Shown here piece by piece: positions 33,031-40,339 of a stretch of DNA of 40,339 bases. The position numbers and the translations under genes were made by a program. Positions within the stretch are counted from its first letter, which is position 1. Every line of letters starts with the position of its first letter. Under the pieces are notes generated by a model. The model did not search any database, was not told the origin of the DNA, and worked only from the letters and a program-made list of their open reading frames with translations. Source of the DNA: Clostridiales bacterium (GTDB lineage Bacteria; Bacillota; Clostridia; Lachnospirales; Lachnospiraceae); assembly GCA_012512855.1 (NCBI GenBank), contig JAAZDK010000057.1, positions 1 to 40,339 of the forward strand, written 5' to 3'.

Positions 33031-34215
33031 ATGATGGGCTATTTTGAAGATGCTGACAAACTGTTTATACCTATGTACAGCCGATACAAAATAATATTGG
33101 ATCATGGTGACGGGATGTATCTTTATGATACGGAAGGAAAAAAATATCTGGATTTTGCTGCGGGGATATCCGTATTTGCCTTAGGCTACAACAACAAGGC
33201 CTATAACGATGCCCTCAAAACCCAGATTGACAAGCTTTTGCATACATCAAACCTGTTTTTTAATATACCGGCCATTGAAGCTTTAAAAAAGCTGCTTGAT
33301 GCTTCAGGAATGGATAAGGGCTTTTTCACCAACAGCGGTACGGAGGCAGTTGAAGGAGCGGTAAAGCTGGCAAGGAAGTACTATTATAAGAAGAAGGGCA
33401 AGGCCGACAGCAAAATTATTGCAATGAACCACTCCTTCCATGGCAGAAGCATGGGGGCCCTTAGCGTTACAGGAACCAAAAAATACCGTGAAGCCTTTGA
33501 GCCCTTAATCGGCGGTGTGGCATTTGCCGAGTTCAACAACCTGGAAAGTGTTATGGAGCTGGTTGATGATAACACCTGCGCCATCATTATGGAGCCTGTT
33601 CAGGGTGAAGGAGGCATTTATCCGGCAACAAAGGAATTTATACAGGGAATTAGAAAGCTTTGCACAGAGAAGGATATCGTATTGATATTTGATGAAATCC
33701 AGTGCGGAATGGGACGTACCGGCAGTATGTTTGCCTATGAGCAGTATGGTGTTAAGCCTGATATCATGACCAGCGCAAAGGCTCTTGGCTGCGGGATTCC
33801 GGTAGGAGCATTTGCCGCTGTTGAAAGGATTGCGAATGCATTTGAGCCAGGAGATCATGGTACTACCTATGGTGGCAATCCATTTGCTGCAGCAGCGGTC
33901 AGCAAGGTGTTTGACCTCTATGAGAGCGAGAAGCTGCTGGATAATGTTAATGAGGTAGCTCCTTATCTGATATCAAAGCTTGATGGGCTGGTTAAAAAAT
34001 ACGACTTCATAAGCGAACGCCGCGGTATGGGTCTGCTGCAGGGACTGGAGTTTAGGATGCCGGTTAAGGATTTGCTGCCAAAGGTTCATTCAAAGGGATT
34101 GATTCTGATATCGGCAGGAGAAAGGATAATCCGTTTCGTACCTCCGCTTATTGTTCGCAAAGAGCACGTAGATGAAATGTATTCTATTCTGGATCAGTGC
34201 TTAAGTGAGATTTAG
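33031..34215 (+). CDS. argD: Acetylornithine aminotransferase
   Basis: A 394-residue PLP-dependent class III aminotransferase that makes N-acetylornithine from its semialdehyde and glutamate. Visible motifs are FFTNSGTEAVEGAVKLARKY (about 98-117), NHSFHGRSMGALSVTG, IMEPVQGEGG, IFDEIQCGMGRTG and MTSAKALGCGIPVGA with the PLP Lys250. The start is ATG 33031 or 33034, preceded by AAAGG at a spacing of 10. A much stronger AAGGAAGGAGG site at 32981-32991 lies too far upstream and precedes only a 3-codon GTG ORF (32995-33006). It is the last arg gene here; argF, argC and argH would have to be elsewhere. Confidence 0.95.
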   Translation: MMGYFEDADKLFIPMYSRYKIILDHGDGMYLYDTEGKKYLDFAAGISVFALGYNNKAYNDALKTQIDKLLHTSNLFFNIPAIEALKKLLDASGMDKGFFTNSGTEAVEGAVKLARKYYYKKKGKADSKIIAMNHSFHGRSMGALSVTGTKKYREAFEPLIGGVAFAEFNNLESVMELVDDNTCAIIMEPVQGEGGIYPATKEFIQGIRKLCTEKDIVLIFDEIQCGMGRTGSMFAYEQYGVKPDIMTSAKALGCGIPVGAFAAVERIANAFEPGDHGTTYGGNPFAAAAVSKVFDLYESEKLLDNVNEVAPYLISKLDGLVKKYDFISERRGMGLLQGLEFRMPVKDLLPKVHSKGLILISAGERIIRFVPPLIVRKEHVDEMYSILDQCLSEI

Positions 34216-34537
34216 GATCAGATAAAGAAGAAAGGAAGATTTGCATAAGATCTTTGGCATATGGTCATCTGCTAAATCCGAGCATATGAACCGGGATATG
34301 CAACTTATTCGGACTATATGGCAAAATTCATCCAGGATAATCTTAATATCTGTAAGGATGAGTTTTGCCTTTACTTATTTATCTGGCACTTTTTGGAATG
34401 GTAATGTAAGTAAAGCTGCTTTTTATGTCGCTGTGATAAGCCTTTAAATTATATTAATCGGTATAATTGACCAGCCTTCTGGAAATGTTAAAGGGTATAA
34501 GCAGAAGGATATCAAAATGAAAGGTTGGTAACCGGAT
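34216..34537 (+). other. Region between argD and ydcZ (322 bp), possible decayed gene
   Basis: The three forward frames each hold partial open stretches but no full gene. One frame reads AYEPGYATYSDYMAKFIQ and DNLNICKDEFCLYLFIWHFLEW before a stop, with an in-frame stop at 34273-34275 just before it; the preceding codons in another frame read RSLAYGHLLNPS. This protein-like pattern across frames could be a frameshifted remnant, but I cannot name a parent. A 68-codon TTG ORF (34241-34447, SD AAAGGAAG) is also possible. No clear promoter or terminator. Confidence 0.3.
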
Positions 34538-34987
34538 ATGTGGGGAATACTGATTGCGATAATATCAGGCGGACTGATGAGTATACAGGGGGTATTAAAC
34601 ACCGGACTTACAAAGCAGACAAGTATATGGGTCAGTGCGAGCTTTGTACAGTTTTCAGCCTTGCTGGTTTGCTTGGCTGCCTGGCTTTTTACAGGAAGAG
34701 ACGGCAGCTTTGGAGCATTGTTAAAAATTGAACAGAAATATCTTCTTTTGGGTGGTATTATAGGAGCCTTTATTACCTACACCGTAATAAAAAGCGTAGA
34801 CATACTCGGACCGGCGGCAGCCAATATGTTTATAATTACATCCCAGCTTATTGTGGCCTATCTGATTGAGCTTTTCGGTTTATGCGGCAGCGAAAAGGTT
34901 CCCTTCGAATGGAAGAAGCTAATGGGACTTATACTTATTATTGCAGGAATAATTATATTTGAGTGGAATCGTGAAAAGGGAGTATAA
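34538..34987 (+). CDS. YdcZ-type DMT family membrane protein
   Basis: A 149-residue membrane protein of the DMT_YdcZ family (PF04657 type), with about five helices: LIAIISGGLMSIQGVLNTGL, VSASFVQFSALLVCLAAWLF, LLLGGIIGAFITYTVIKSV, GPAAANMFIITSQLIVAYLIELF and LMGLILIIAGIIIFEW. The motifs G-G-x-x-x-x-x-Q-G-x-x-N in helix 1 and the Ala-Ala-x-x-x-Phe-Ile-Ile-x-x-Gln segment are typical. These half-size transporters work as dimers and export small metabolites. It is complete, not truncated. It lies after argD, but its substrate is unknown. The spacing from the AAAGG at about 34524 to ATG 34538 is long. Confidence 0.88.
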   Translation: MWGILIAIISGGLMSIQGVLNTGLTKQTSIWVSASFVQFSALLVCLAAWLFTGRDGSFGALLKIEQKYLLLGGIIGAFITYTVIKSVDILGPAAANMFIITSQLIVAYLIELFGLCGSEKVPFEWKKLMGLILIIAGIIIFEWNREKGV

Positions 34988-35160
34988 CAGCAGCACCGTC
35001 TGAAAAATTTTATGAAAATCAAAAAAATGCATAAAATATCAAAAAATTATGTCTATAATACCTATTGTAAATGAAGTGCAGATTATGTAAAATTAATTAT
35101 CATAGCAAAAGTATAGAGGGGTACTTTTTAAGTCTTCTTATTTTTTATAAGGAGATTGTT

Positions 35161-35841
35161 ATGATAAAAAGAAATATAGTAGTCGTTTTGCTTCTTCTGT
35201 TTGTCATAGCTTCAGGCTTTTTCTACAGCTGTAAATATAATGCGGACAAATCGGTTATACTGTCCGGCATCGAGGATAAAGGCAGCAATTCCGGGATTGG
35301 TTCAGGCAATTCGCTGAATAAATCAGTTACAGAAGAAGATATAAAGGCTGATGAGCCGACAGGTATCAGGCAGCAGGCCCGACAGACAGAAATGATTGCC
35401 GTACATATCTGCGGAGCGATAAAGGAGCCTGGTGTCTATGAGCTTGAGGAAGGCGCAAGACTTTATGATCTGATAGTACTTTCAGGAGGCCTGAATGAGG
35501 ATGCAGCCGGGGATTATATCAATCAGGCTCAGAAATTGACAGATGGTAAGCGCTACTATATACCGACTGTTAAGGAGCTGGAGGATTTATCTATCGCTGA
35601 AAGGCTTGAAGGTACCGGAAACGATGATGAAGATGACGGCAGGGAGAAGCAGGTTAATATCAATACTGCGGACGCAGCCGAGCTGATGACTTTGCCGGGA
35701 ATCGGTGAGGCAAAGGCAAACAGCATCATAGAATATCGCAATACTAACGGCAAATTCAAAACCATAGAGGACTTGATGAAAATACCCGGCATCAAGGAAG
35801 GGCTGTTTAACCGCATAGCGTCAAGAATTGTGGCAGAATAG
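35161..35841 (+). CDS. comEA: ComEA family DNA-binding lipoprotein or anchored protein
   Basis: A 226-residue exported DNA-binding protein of the competence system. It binds double-stranded DNA outside the membrane and passes it to ComEC. I start it at ATG 35161 behind AAGGAG; an open frame to 35071 adds a cysteine-rich unrelated tail. Residues 5-22 are hydrophobic and end in FYSC, a lipobox-like end (Cys24). An SLBB beta-grasp domain spans about 78-136 (VHICGAIKEPGVYELEEG), then an acidic linker, then two helix-hairpin-helix motifs at about 165-226 (VNINTADAAELMTLPGIGEAKA and KTIEDLMKIPGIKEGLFNRI). Length and order are normal for ComEA. Confidence 0.93.
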   Translation: MIKRNIVVVLLLLFVIASGFFYSCKYNADKSVILSGIEDKGSNSGIGSGNSLNKSVTEEDIKADEPTGIRQQARQTEMIAVHICGAIKEPGVYELEEGARLYDLIVLSGGLNEDAAGDYINQAQKLTDGKRYYIPTVKELEDLSIAERLEGTGNDDEDDGREKQVNINTADAAELMTLPGIGEAKANSIIEYRNTNGKFKTIEDLMKIPGIKEGLFNRIASRIVAE

Positions 35842-36084
35842 CAGGCTGGCTGCGGCAAAACTGGGCCGGCTGCAGCATAATATATAGCTGTGATAATCGT
35901 GTGACACATGCATGGATACTGCTTTTATTTGGGCTGGACCAGATTGATTGCGGCAGTATCAGAAGCCGGCATAATAACCGGAGCATAAGGTTAAGTATGA
36001 AGCAGGAATACAATTACAGCACAATAAATAGATAATTGTAGCAGGATAAATATAGTATGTTCAAAAAATAATGAGGTGATGAAA

Positions 36085-36783
36085 ATGGGAAAAAGAGTAC
36101 TTGTTGTAGATGATGAGAAGCTGATTGTCAAGGGCATACGATTCAGCCTGGAGCAGGATGGTATGGAGGTTGATTGTGCCTATGACGGTGAGGAAGCAGT
36201 CGAGGCTGCCAAAAAGAAGGAATATGATGTTGTATTGCTGGACGTCATGCTGCCGAAGCTGAACGGCTTTGAGGTATGCCAGCAGATCAGGGAATTTTCA
36301 AACATGCCGATCATCATGCTTACAGCAAAGGGCGATGACATGGATAAGATTCTTGGTCTGGAGTATGGTGCAGATGACTATATAACCAAGCCCTTCAATA
36401 TTTTGGAGGTTAAAGCAAGAATTAAAGCGATCCTGCGCCGTAACAGCAAGTCAGCGTCCGTGGGTAACTCTAATTCCAAAACAGTCACCTTTGGCGATAT
36501 GAAGATAGATTGCGACAACAGAAGAGTCTATATAGCAGGCAAGGAGGTAAATCTGACCGCTAAGGAATTTGATCTCCTTGAGCTTCTCATATTTAATCCC
36601 AATAAGGTTTACAGCCGTGAGAATCTTCTTAATATAATATGGGGATACGATTATCCGGGAGATATCAGAACAGTCGATGTTCATATAAGAAGGCTGCGTG
36701 AAAAAATAGAGAGCGATCCTAGCGAACCAAAATATATACATACAAAATGGGGTGTGGGCTATTTTTTCCAAAATCAAGAGTAA
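36085..36783 (+). CDS. OmpR/PhoB-family response regulator
   Basis: A 232-residue two-domain regulator, started at ATG 36085 with GAGG 8 bases upstream. The receiver domain has the acidic pair in VLVVDDEKL, the phosphorylation site Asp53 in VVLLDVMLPKLNG, the Thr in IIMLTAKGDD and the switch Lys in DDYITKPFN. A linker (SKSASVGNSNSK) follows. The winged-helix domain has LTAKEFDLLELLIFNPNKVYSRENLLNIIWG and TVDVHIRRLREKIE, the recognition helix. It resembles WalR/PhoP-type regulators. The partner histidine kinase overlaps its 3' end. Target genes are unknown; neighbours include comEA and the GerMN lipoprotein. Confidence 0.96.
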   Translation: MGKRVLVVDDEKLIVKGIRFSLEQDGMEVDCAYDGEEAVEAAKKKEYDVVLLDVMLPKLNGFEVCQQIREFSNMPIIMLTAKGDDMDKILGLEYGADDYITKPFNILEVKARIKAILRRNSKSASVGNSNSKTVTFGDMKIDCDNRRVYIAGKEVNLTAKEFDLLELLIFNPNKVYSRENLLNIIWGYDYPGDIRTVDVHIRRLREKIESDPSEPKYIHTKWGVGYFFQNQE

Positions 36784-38197
36784 GATTAAAATTTTAAACA
36801 GTATGAGGATATATCTGCTCCTGGCATTTATATTGCTGGGAGTAGTTCCTTTGTCCTTTTTTACCTATGTATTGCTGAATACCTATGAGGAAAAGACCAT
36901 TAACAGCAGAATAGAGGAGCTAAAAAGCCAGGGCATGATATTGTCCAATATATTATATAAATCTGTTTACTTGACCAACGGCAGTGATCCTGTCATTGAT
37001 GCGAATATCAACAGAATAGCGGATATATATGACGGCAGAATTATTATTGTCAACAACACCTTAATGATAGTCAAGGATACCTATTCAATTGCCAAGGATA
37101 AGTATCTGATATCGGATGATGTTATCAGGTGCTTAAGCGGCAATACCGTAATACCTGTCAATGACAGAAAAGCTGGCCATCTTAAGCTGACATATCCAAT
37201 CACCCACAAGGATACAAAGGAAATTCTGGGTGCCATTGTCATGAGCTTTTCAACAAAGGATATCCACAGTATAAGAAGCAGTATGGAACAGAGGGTGCTT
37301 TTATTTGCGATAACCCTGGCTGTTCTTATTGTGGTATTTTCTGTGTTTTTCTCCGGCATTCTTACAAAGCCGCTGACAAGTCTTATGCATTCAATTAACC
37401 ATATTACCGAAGGTTATATGGATGAGGGCATTTCTATCAAGGGCTATAATGAAATTGAAAAAATATCGGATGCCTTCAATCACATGCTCAGTCAGATGCA
37501 GAAGCTGGAAAGCTCTCGACAGGAATTTGTTTCTAATGTGTCTCATGAGTTGAAAACACCAATTACATCAATAAAGGTGCTGGCTGATTCCTTGCTGGCC
37601 CAGGAGGATGCGCCGGTGGAGCTATACCGGGAATTTCTTGTGGATATAGTGGATGAGATTGACAGGGAGAATAAGATTATAAATGACTTGCTGTCCCTGG
37701 TAAAGCTGGACAAGAAAGCCGGTGACATGCACATTGCCCAGGTTAATATCAATGAGCTGCTGGAGTTAATTCTCAAGCGTCTAAGGCCCATTGCCCAAAA
37801 ACGAAACATTGAGATGATTTTTGAAAGCTTCAGGCCTGTGATAGCCGAGGTGGATGAGGTAAAGCTATCGCTGGCCATCAGCAATCTTATAGAAAATGCC
37901 ATCAAATATAATGTTGAGGACGGCTGGGTCAGAGTATCCTTAAACGCCGACCATAAGTACTTCTTTATTAAGGTGGCGGATTCGGGTATAGGTATACCGG
38001 AATCGGAACAGGACTTTATTTTTGAAAGGTTCTACAGGGTCGACAAGGCCAGATCAAGAGAAAGCGGAGGAACCGGATTGGGTCTTGCCATAACCAAAAG
38101 TGTTATCCAGATGCATCATGGTGCAATCAAGGTATACAGCAAGGAAGGGGAAGGTACCACATTTAATGTAAGAATTCCTCTGAACTATGTATCATAA
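36752..38197 (+). CDS. Sensor histidine kinase
   Basis: A 481-residue membrane kinase. It starts with GTG 36752, which overlaps the response regulator gene by 32 bases, or with ATG 36803; I prefer the first because the basic segment FSKIKSKIKILNSMR before the first helix is normal for such kinases. Membrane segments lie at about 19-43 and 183-205, flanking an extracellular sensor domain of about 140 residues (NADIYDGRIIIVNN-type PAS/Cache-like). A HAMP domain follows (LTKPLTSLMHSINHITEGYMD), then the phosphorylated His265 in SHELKTPI. The ATPase part has NLIENAIKYN, DSGIGIPES and GGTGLGLAITKS. The signal it senses is unknown. Confidence 0.96.
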   Translation: MWAIFSKIKSKIKILNSMRIYLLLAFILLGVVPLSFFTYVLLNTYEEKTINSRIEELKSQGMILSNILYKSVYLTNGSDPVIDANINRIADIYDGRIIIVNNTLMIVKDTYSIAKDKYLISDDVIRCLSGNTVIPVNDRKAGHLKLTYPITHKDTKEILGAIVMSFSTKDIHSIRSSMEQRVLLFAITLAVLIVVFSVFFSGILTKPLTSLMHSINHITEGYMDEGISIKGYNEIEKISDAFNHMLSQMQKLESSRQEFVSNVSHELKTPITSIKVLADSLLAQEDAPVELYREFLVDIVDEIDRENKIINDLLSLVKLDKKAGDMHIAQVNINELLELILKRLRPIAQKRNIEMIFESFRPVIAEVDEVKLSLAISNLIENAIKYNVEDGWVRVSLNADHKYFFIKVADSGIGIPESEQDFIFERFYRVDKARSRESGGTGLGLAITKSVIQMHHGAIKVYSKEGEGTTFNVRIPLNYVS

Positions 38198-38233
38198 ATC
38201 TTTATTTATTATACTATGGTCTGCAGCATCACC

Positions 38234-38251
38234 GCCGGCTTTAGTGCCGGC
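38234..38251 (+). other. GC-rich hairpin between kinase and GerMN lipoprotein
   Basis: GCCGGC (38234-38239) and GCCGGC (38246-38251) pair around TTTAGT, with an outer CAG/CTG extension. No U run follows, so it could be a processing or attenuating stem rather than a terminator. Confidence 0.35.
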
Positions 38252-38268
38252 TGCTTATCAGGAAGGGC

Positions 38269-39192
38269 ATGGTCAGTATGAGAAAAGGTCTGGTTATATT
38301 AGCAATTATATTTGTATTTACAGTTTTGATTGCAGCCTGCGAAAGGGACGAGAAAAAAACTGAGGGAATAGCTGTAAATATATATTATATAGACACAAAG
38401 TCCTCAGGCATAGTCAGTGAAGAATATTACATGCAAAGCAAGGAAGCAAATGACCAGATAAGTGAGCTTATGGGCATGTTACAGAGCGAGCCGAAAAATC
38501 TGGTTTACCGGAGTGCGTTGCCTGCTAATGTAACCTATAATTTTACCCTGGACAAGGATAAGAGCCTGACGATTGATTTCAATACGGCCTACAGCCAGCA
38601 GACCGGCATAGTCGAGGTCCTGTGCAGGGCTGCTATAGTAAAAACATTGACCCAGATTAAGGGTGTTGATTATATACAGATTACTGTGAACGGAAATCCG
38701 TTGGTGGATGTAAACGGAAGCTTTGTAGGTATTTTGACGGCTGACGATTTTATCGACAGCATAGAGGCAAGTACCACATTCAGGGCCAAGCTCTATTTTG
38801 CCAACAGGAAGGGCGACAAGCTTATTGAATATGATACGGAGATACAGTACTCCGGGACAGCTTCCCTTGAGGAGCTGGTAATAAAGCAGCTGATAAACGG
38901 CCCGACGGAGCTGGGAATGTATAATACCATACCGGAGGGTACGGTTCTGCTGAACATTTCAAAAAGTGAAGGAATATGCACGGTAGATTTTAATGAGGTG
39001 TTTCTTGAAAAGCTGCCCGGAGTCACAAAGGAAGTGGCTATTTATTCTGTGGTAAATACTTTGGTGGAGCTGCCGGATATTAACAAGGTGCAGTTTACAA
39101 TTAACAGCAAGCCTGTGAAGATATATTGGGAGGATATGCCCTTTGACGTAATGTTTGAACGCAACCTTGATATTATCCAGACACCGAAATAA
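38269..39192 (+). CDS. GerMN domain lipoprotein
   Basis: A 307-residue exported lipoprotein. An N-terminal signal (VILAIIFVFTVLIAACERD) ends in the lipobox IAAC. Two GerMN domains follow: about 35-170, with LTIDFNTAYSQQTGIVEVLC and VDYIQITVNGNPLVDVNG, and about 175-300, with SLEELVIKQLINGPTELG and ICTVDFNEVFLEKLPGV. Both contain the recurrent Asp-Phe-Asn motif that marks the domain. GerM of B. subtilis is a mother-cell lipoprotein needed for spore formation and germination; the domain also occurs in LpqB-type proteins beside two-component kinases, as here. Start 38269 has AGGA 5 bases upstream; ATG 38278 is an alternative. Confidence 0.9.
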   Translation: MVSMRKGLVILAIIFVFTVLIAACERDEKKTEGIAVNIYYIDTKSSGIVSEEYYMQSKEANDQISELMGMLQSEPKNLVYRSALPANVTYNFTLDKDKSLTIDFNTAYSQQTGIVEVLCRAAIVKTLTQIKGVDYIQITVNGNPLVDVNGSFVGILTADDFIDSIEASTTFRAKLYFANRKGDKLIEYDTEIQYSGTASLEELVIKQLINGPTELGMYNTIPEGTVLLNISKSEGICTVDFNEVFLEKLPGVTKEVAIYSVVNTLVELPDINKVQFTINSKPVKIYWEDMPFDVMFERNLDIIQTPK

Positions 39193-39213
39193 TGCAAAAG
39201 AAGGTGGTGCGGA

Positions 39214-40339
39214 TTGGTTAAACGTCCGCTGTGCCCGATGCTTGCGGCCTATGCCGCAGGCATATGTCTGGCATGGCAGCAGATTTCATTTTTTTACCTT
39301 ATAATGATATCCCTGATTGGTTATATTTTAATATGCCTGCTTATGTTCGGAGGAAGGTTAAAGCTATTAAACCGGCATGACAGATTCGTCTGGCTTTTGC
39401 CGCTTTTACTTCTGGCTGGCTATCTGGCTATGAATGACCGGCTGAAAAAGCCGGAGCTGTATAATAGCTTTGCACAGGAGACAGACTGTGAGCTAAGTGG
39501 CGAGATAGTTAAGATAGTCGAAAGTAAATATTACATATCTTTGTATCTTAAGGATTGCTCAGTTATAACTCCGAATAATATTGAGTACATTTGCGAGAAA
39601 ATAATCATAAGGGACAAGGACAGGCAAGTTGATTATAAATTCCCAGATAATACATATCAGTACCGTGTCGGTAATAAAATTCGTGCAAGCGGCAAGCTGA
39701 AAAAATTCCATGCAGCCAGAAATCCCGGAAATTTCAATGAACAGCTCTATTATCAAATCGAAGGTATTTTCTTTTATCTTGACCCGGATGAGATCACAAT
39801 TACCGATTCATCCTATTCCCGATATCATTTGATACTTTACACTATAAAGAAGAAAGTAAAAAAGGTCTTTGAGCAGCTACTGTCCGGTAAGGAGGCTGGT
39901 GCCCTGTCTGCTATGCTATTGGGCGAAAAAAGTCTTCTGGATGATGAGCTTAAAAGGCTATATCAGGAAAATGGTATATCACATATTTTGGCCATTTCAG
40001 GATTGCATGTAGGGCTTATAGCCATGTTTTTCTTTAAGCTTATGCGAAAGCTGATATGCCCGATTTTGCCGGCGAGTATATTAACTATATTTTTTATATA
40101 CAGCTATGGAATCCTGACGGACTTTAGCGTATCTACAAACAGGGCTATAGTAATGATGGTGATATCTTTACTGGCGCCAATAACCGGAAAATACTATGAT
40201 ATGCTGTCTAGTATCTGTCTGAGTGCCCTGATTATTCTGATGCAAAATCCTATGCAGATAATTAGCGCAGGCTTCCTGCTGTCATACGGGGCGGTACTGG
40301 GCATTGCTGTAATATATCCTGCCATAAAACAGATATTTA
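39214..40339 (+). CDS. comEC: ComEC/Rec2 competence protein, N-terminal part (truncated by window edge)
   Basis: The frame is open from TTG 39214 to the window end without a stop; 375 residues are visible. AAGGTGG lies 6-7 bases before TTG, and a competing GTG 39207 runs into a stop after four codons. The N-terminus has two or three hydrophobic helices (LVKRPLCPMLAAYAAGI, then YLIMISLIGYILICLL). The DUF4131 OB-fold region follows (about 80-190, with ARNPGNFNEQLYYQ). The competence-domain hallmark HILAISGLHVGL lies at about 257-268 and is followed by membrane helices. ComEC forms the channel that takes one DNA strand into the cell. The gene is 22 bases after the GerMN gene. Confidence 0.93.
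   Translation, partial: MVKRPLCPMLAAYAAGICLAWQQISFFYLIMISLIGYILICLLMFGGRLKLLNRHDRFVWLLPLLLLAGYLAMNDRLKKPELYNSFAQETDCELSGEIVKIVESKYYISLYLKDCSVITPNNIEYICEKIIIRDKDRQVDYKFPDNTYQYRVGNKIRASGKLKKFHAARNPGNFNEQLYYQIEGIFFYLDPDEITITDSSYSRYHLILYTIKKKVKKVFEQLLSGKEAGALSAMLLGEKSLLDDELKRLYQENGISHILAISGLHVGLIAMFFFKLMRKLICPILPASILTIFFIYSYGILTDFSVSTNRAIVMMVISLLAPITGKYYDMLSSICLSALIILMQNPMQIISAGFLLSYGAVLGIAVIYPAIKQIF

Noticed and set aside
34241-34447. 68-residue small protein from TTG 34241
   Set aside because: A site is present, but the sequence has no family features and other frames look as protein-like. Kept only as part of the region note.

Overview
The window is about 40 kb of chromosome from a spore-forming, Gram-positive anaerobe of the class Clostridia. 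The gene complement and codon style are most like Lachnospiraceae; this is inference from gene content, because the window has no rRNA. Evidence for a spore former is an alpha/beta small acid-soluble spore protein, a YlbJ-type sporulation membrane protein and a GerMN lipoprotein. Base composition is moderately AT-rich, genes are dense, and ribosome binding sites are strong (GGAGG type). I found no tRNA, rRNA, CRISPR array, insertion sequence or prophage.

Layout. 1-793: 3' end of recG. 841-8202: a co-directional envelope glycosylation cluster with two GT2 glycosyltransferases, UDP-galactopyranose mutase (glf), and two very large polytopic proteins that look like distant relatives (one is the DUF2298/Chlor_Arch_YYY family). 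8289-10207: a secreted L,D-transpeptidase with Ig-like domains and a small CmpB-type membrane protein. 10208-11835: citrate synthase behind a dyad-rich promoter and leader. 11836-14520: SASP, rsmD, coaD and a coiled-coil protein. 14521-19097: ylbJ (minus), pepF (plus), tmcAL (minus). 19244-21943: rlmH behind a repeat-bearing leader, a small lipoprotein, and asnA. 22041-27692: HAD phosphatase, GNAT (minus), AEC transporter, DegV, SpoU/TrmH methyltransferase, alpha/beta hydrolase. 27761-34215: argG (minus), maf, a GNAT that probably starts at ATT, then argJ-argB-argD. 34538-40339: YdcZ-type DMT protein, comEA, a two-component system, a GerMN lipoprotein, and the first 1.1 kb of comEC.

How the genes work together. 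The 841-8202 cluster could make polyprenyl-linked sugars on the cytoplasmic face (GT2), supply UDP-galactofuranose (Glf), and add sugars outside through the polytopic GT-C-like proteins; the acceptor is unknown. argJ, argB and argD form the cyclic acetylated ornithine route, and argG converts citrulline onward; argC, argF and argH are not in the window. rsmD, tmcAL, rlmH and the TrmH-type enzyme are all RNA modification genes. ComEA and ComEC are the DNA receptor and inner-membrane channel for DNA uptake.

The observations most worth a second look are the glycosylation cluster with its divergent GT-C-like pair, three tandem 20-bp palindromic repeats ahead of the SASP gene, a long dyad across the citrate synthase promoter, a 19-bp tandem repeat in the rlmH leader, and the probable ATT start codon of the 30232 GNAT. 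I did not find a convincing completely new defence or mobile system.
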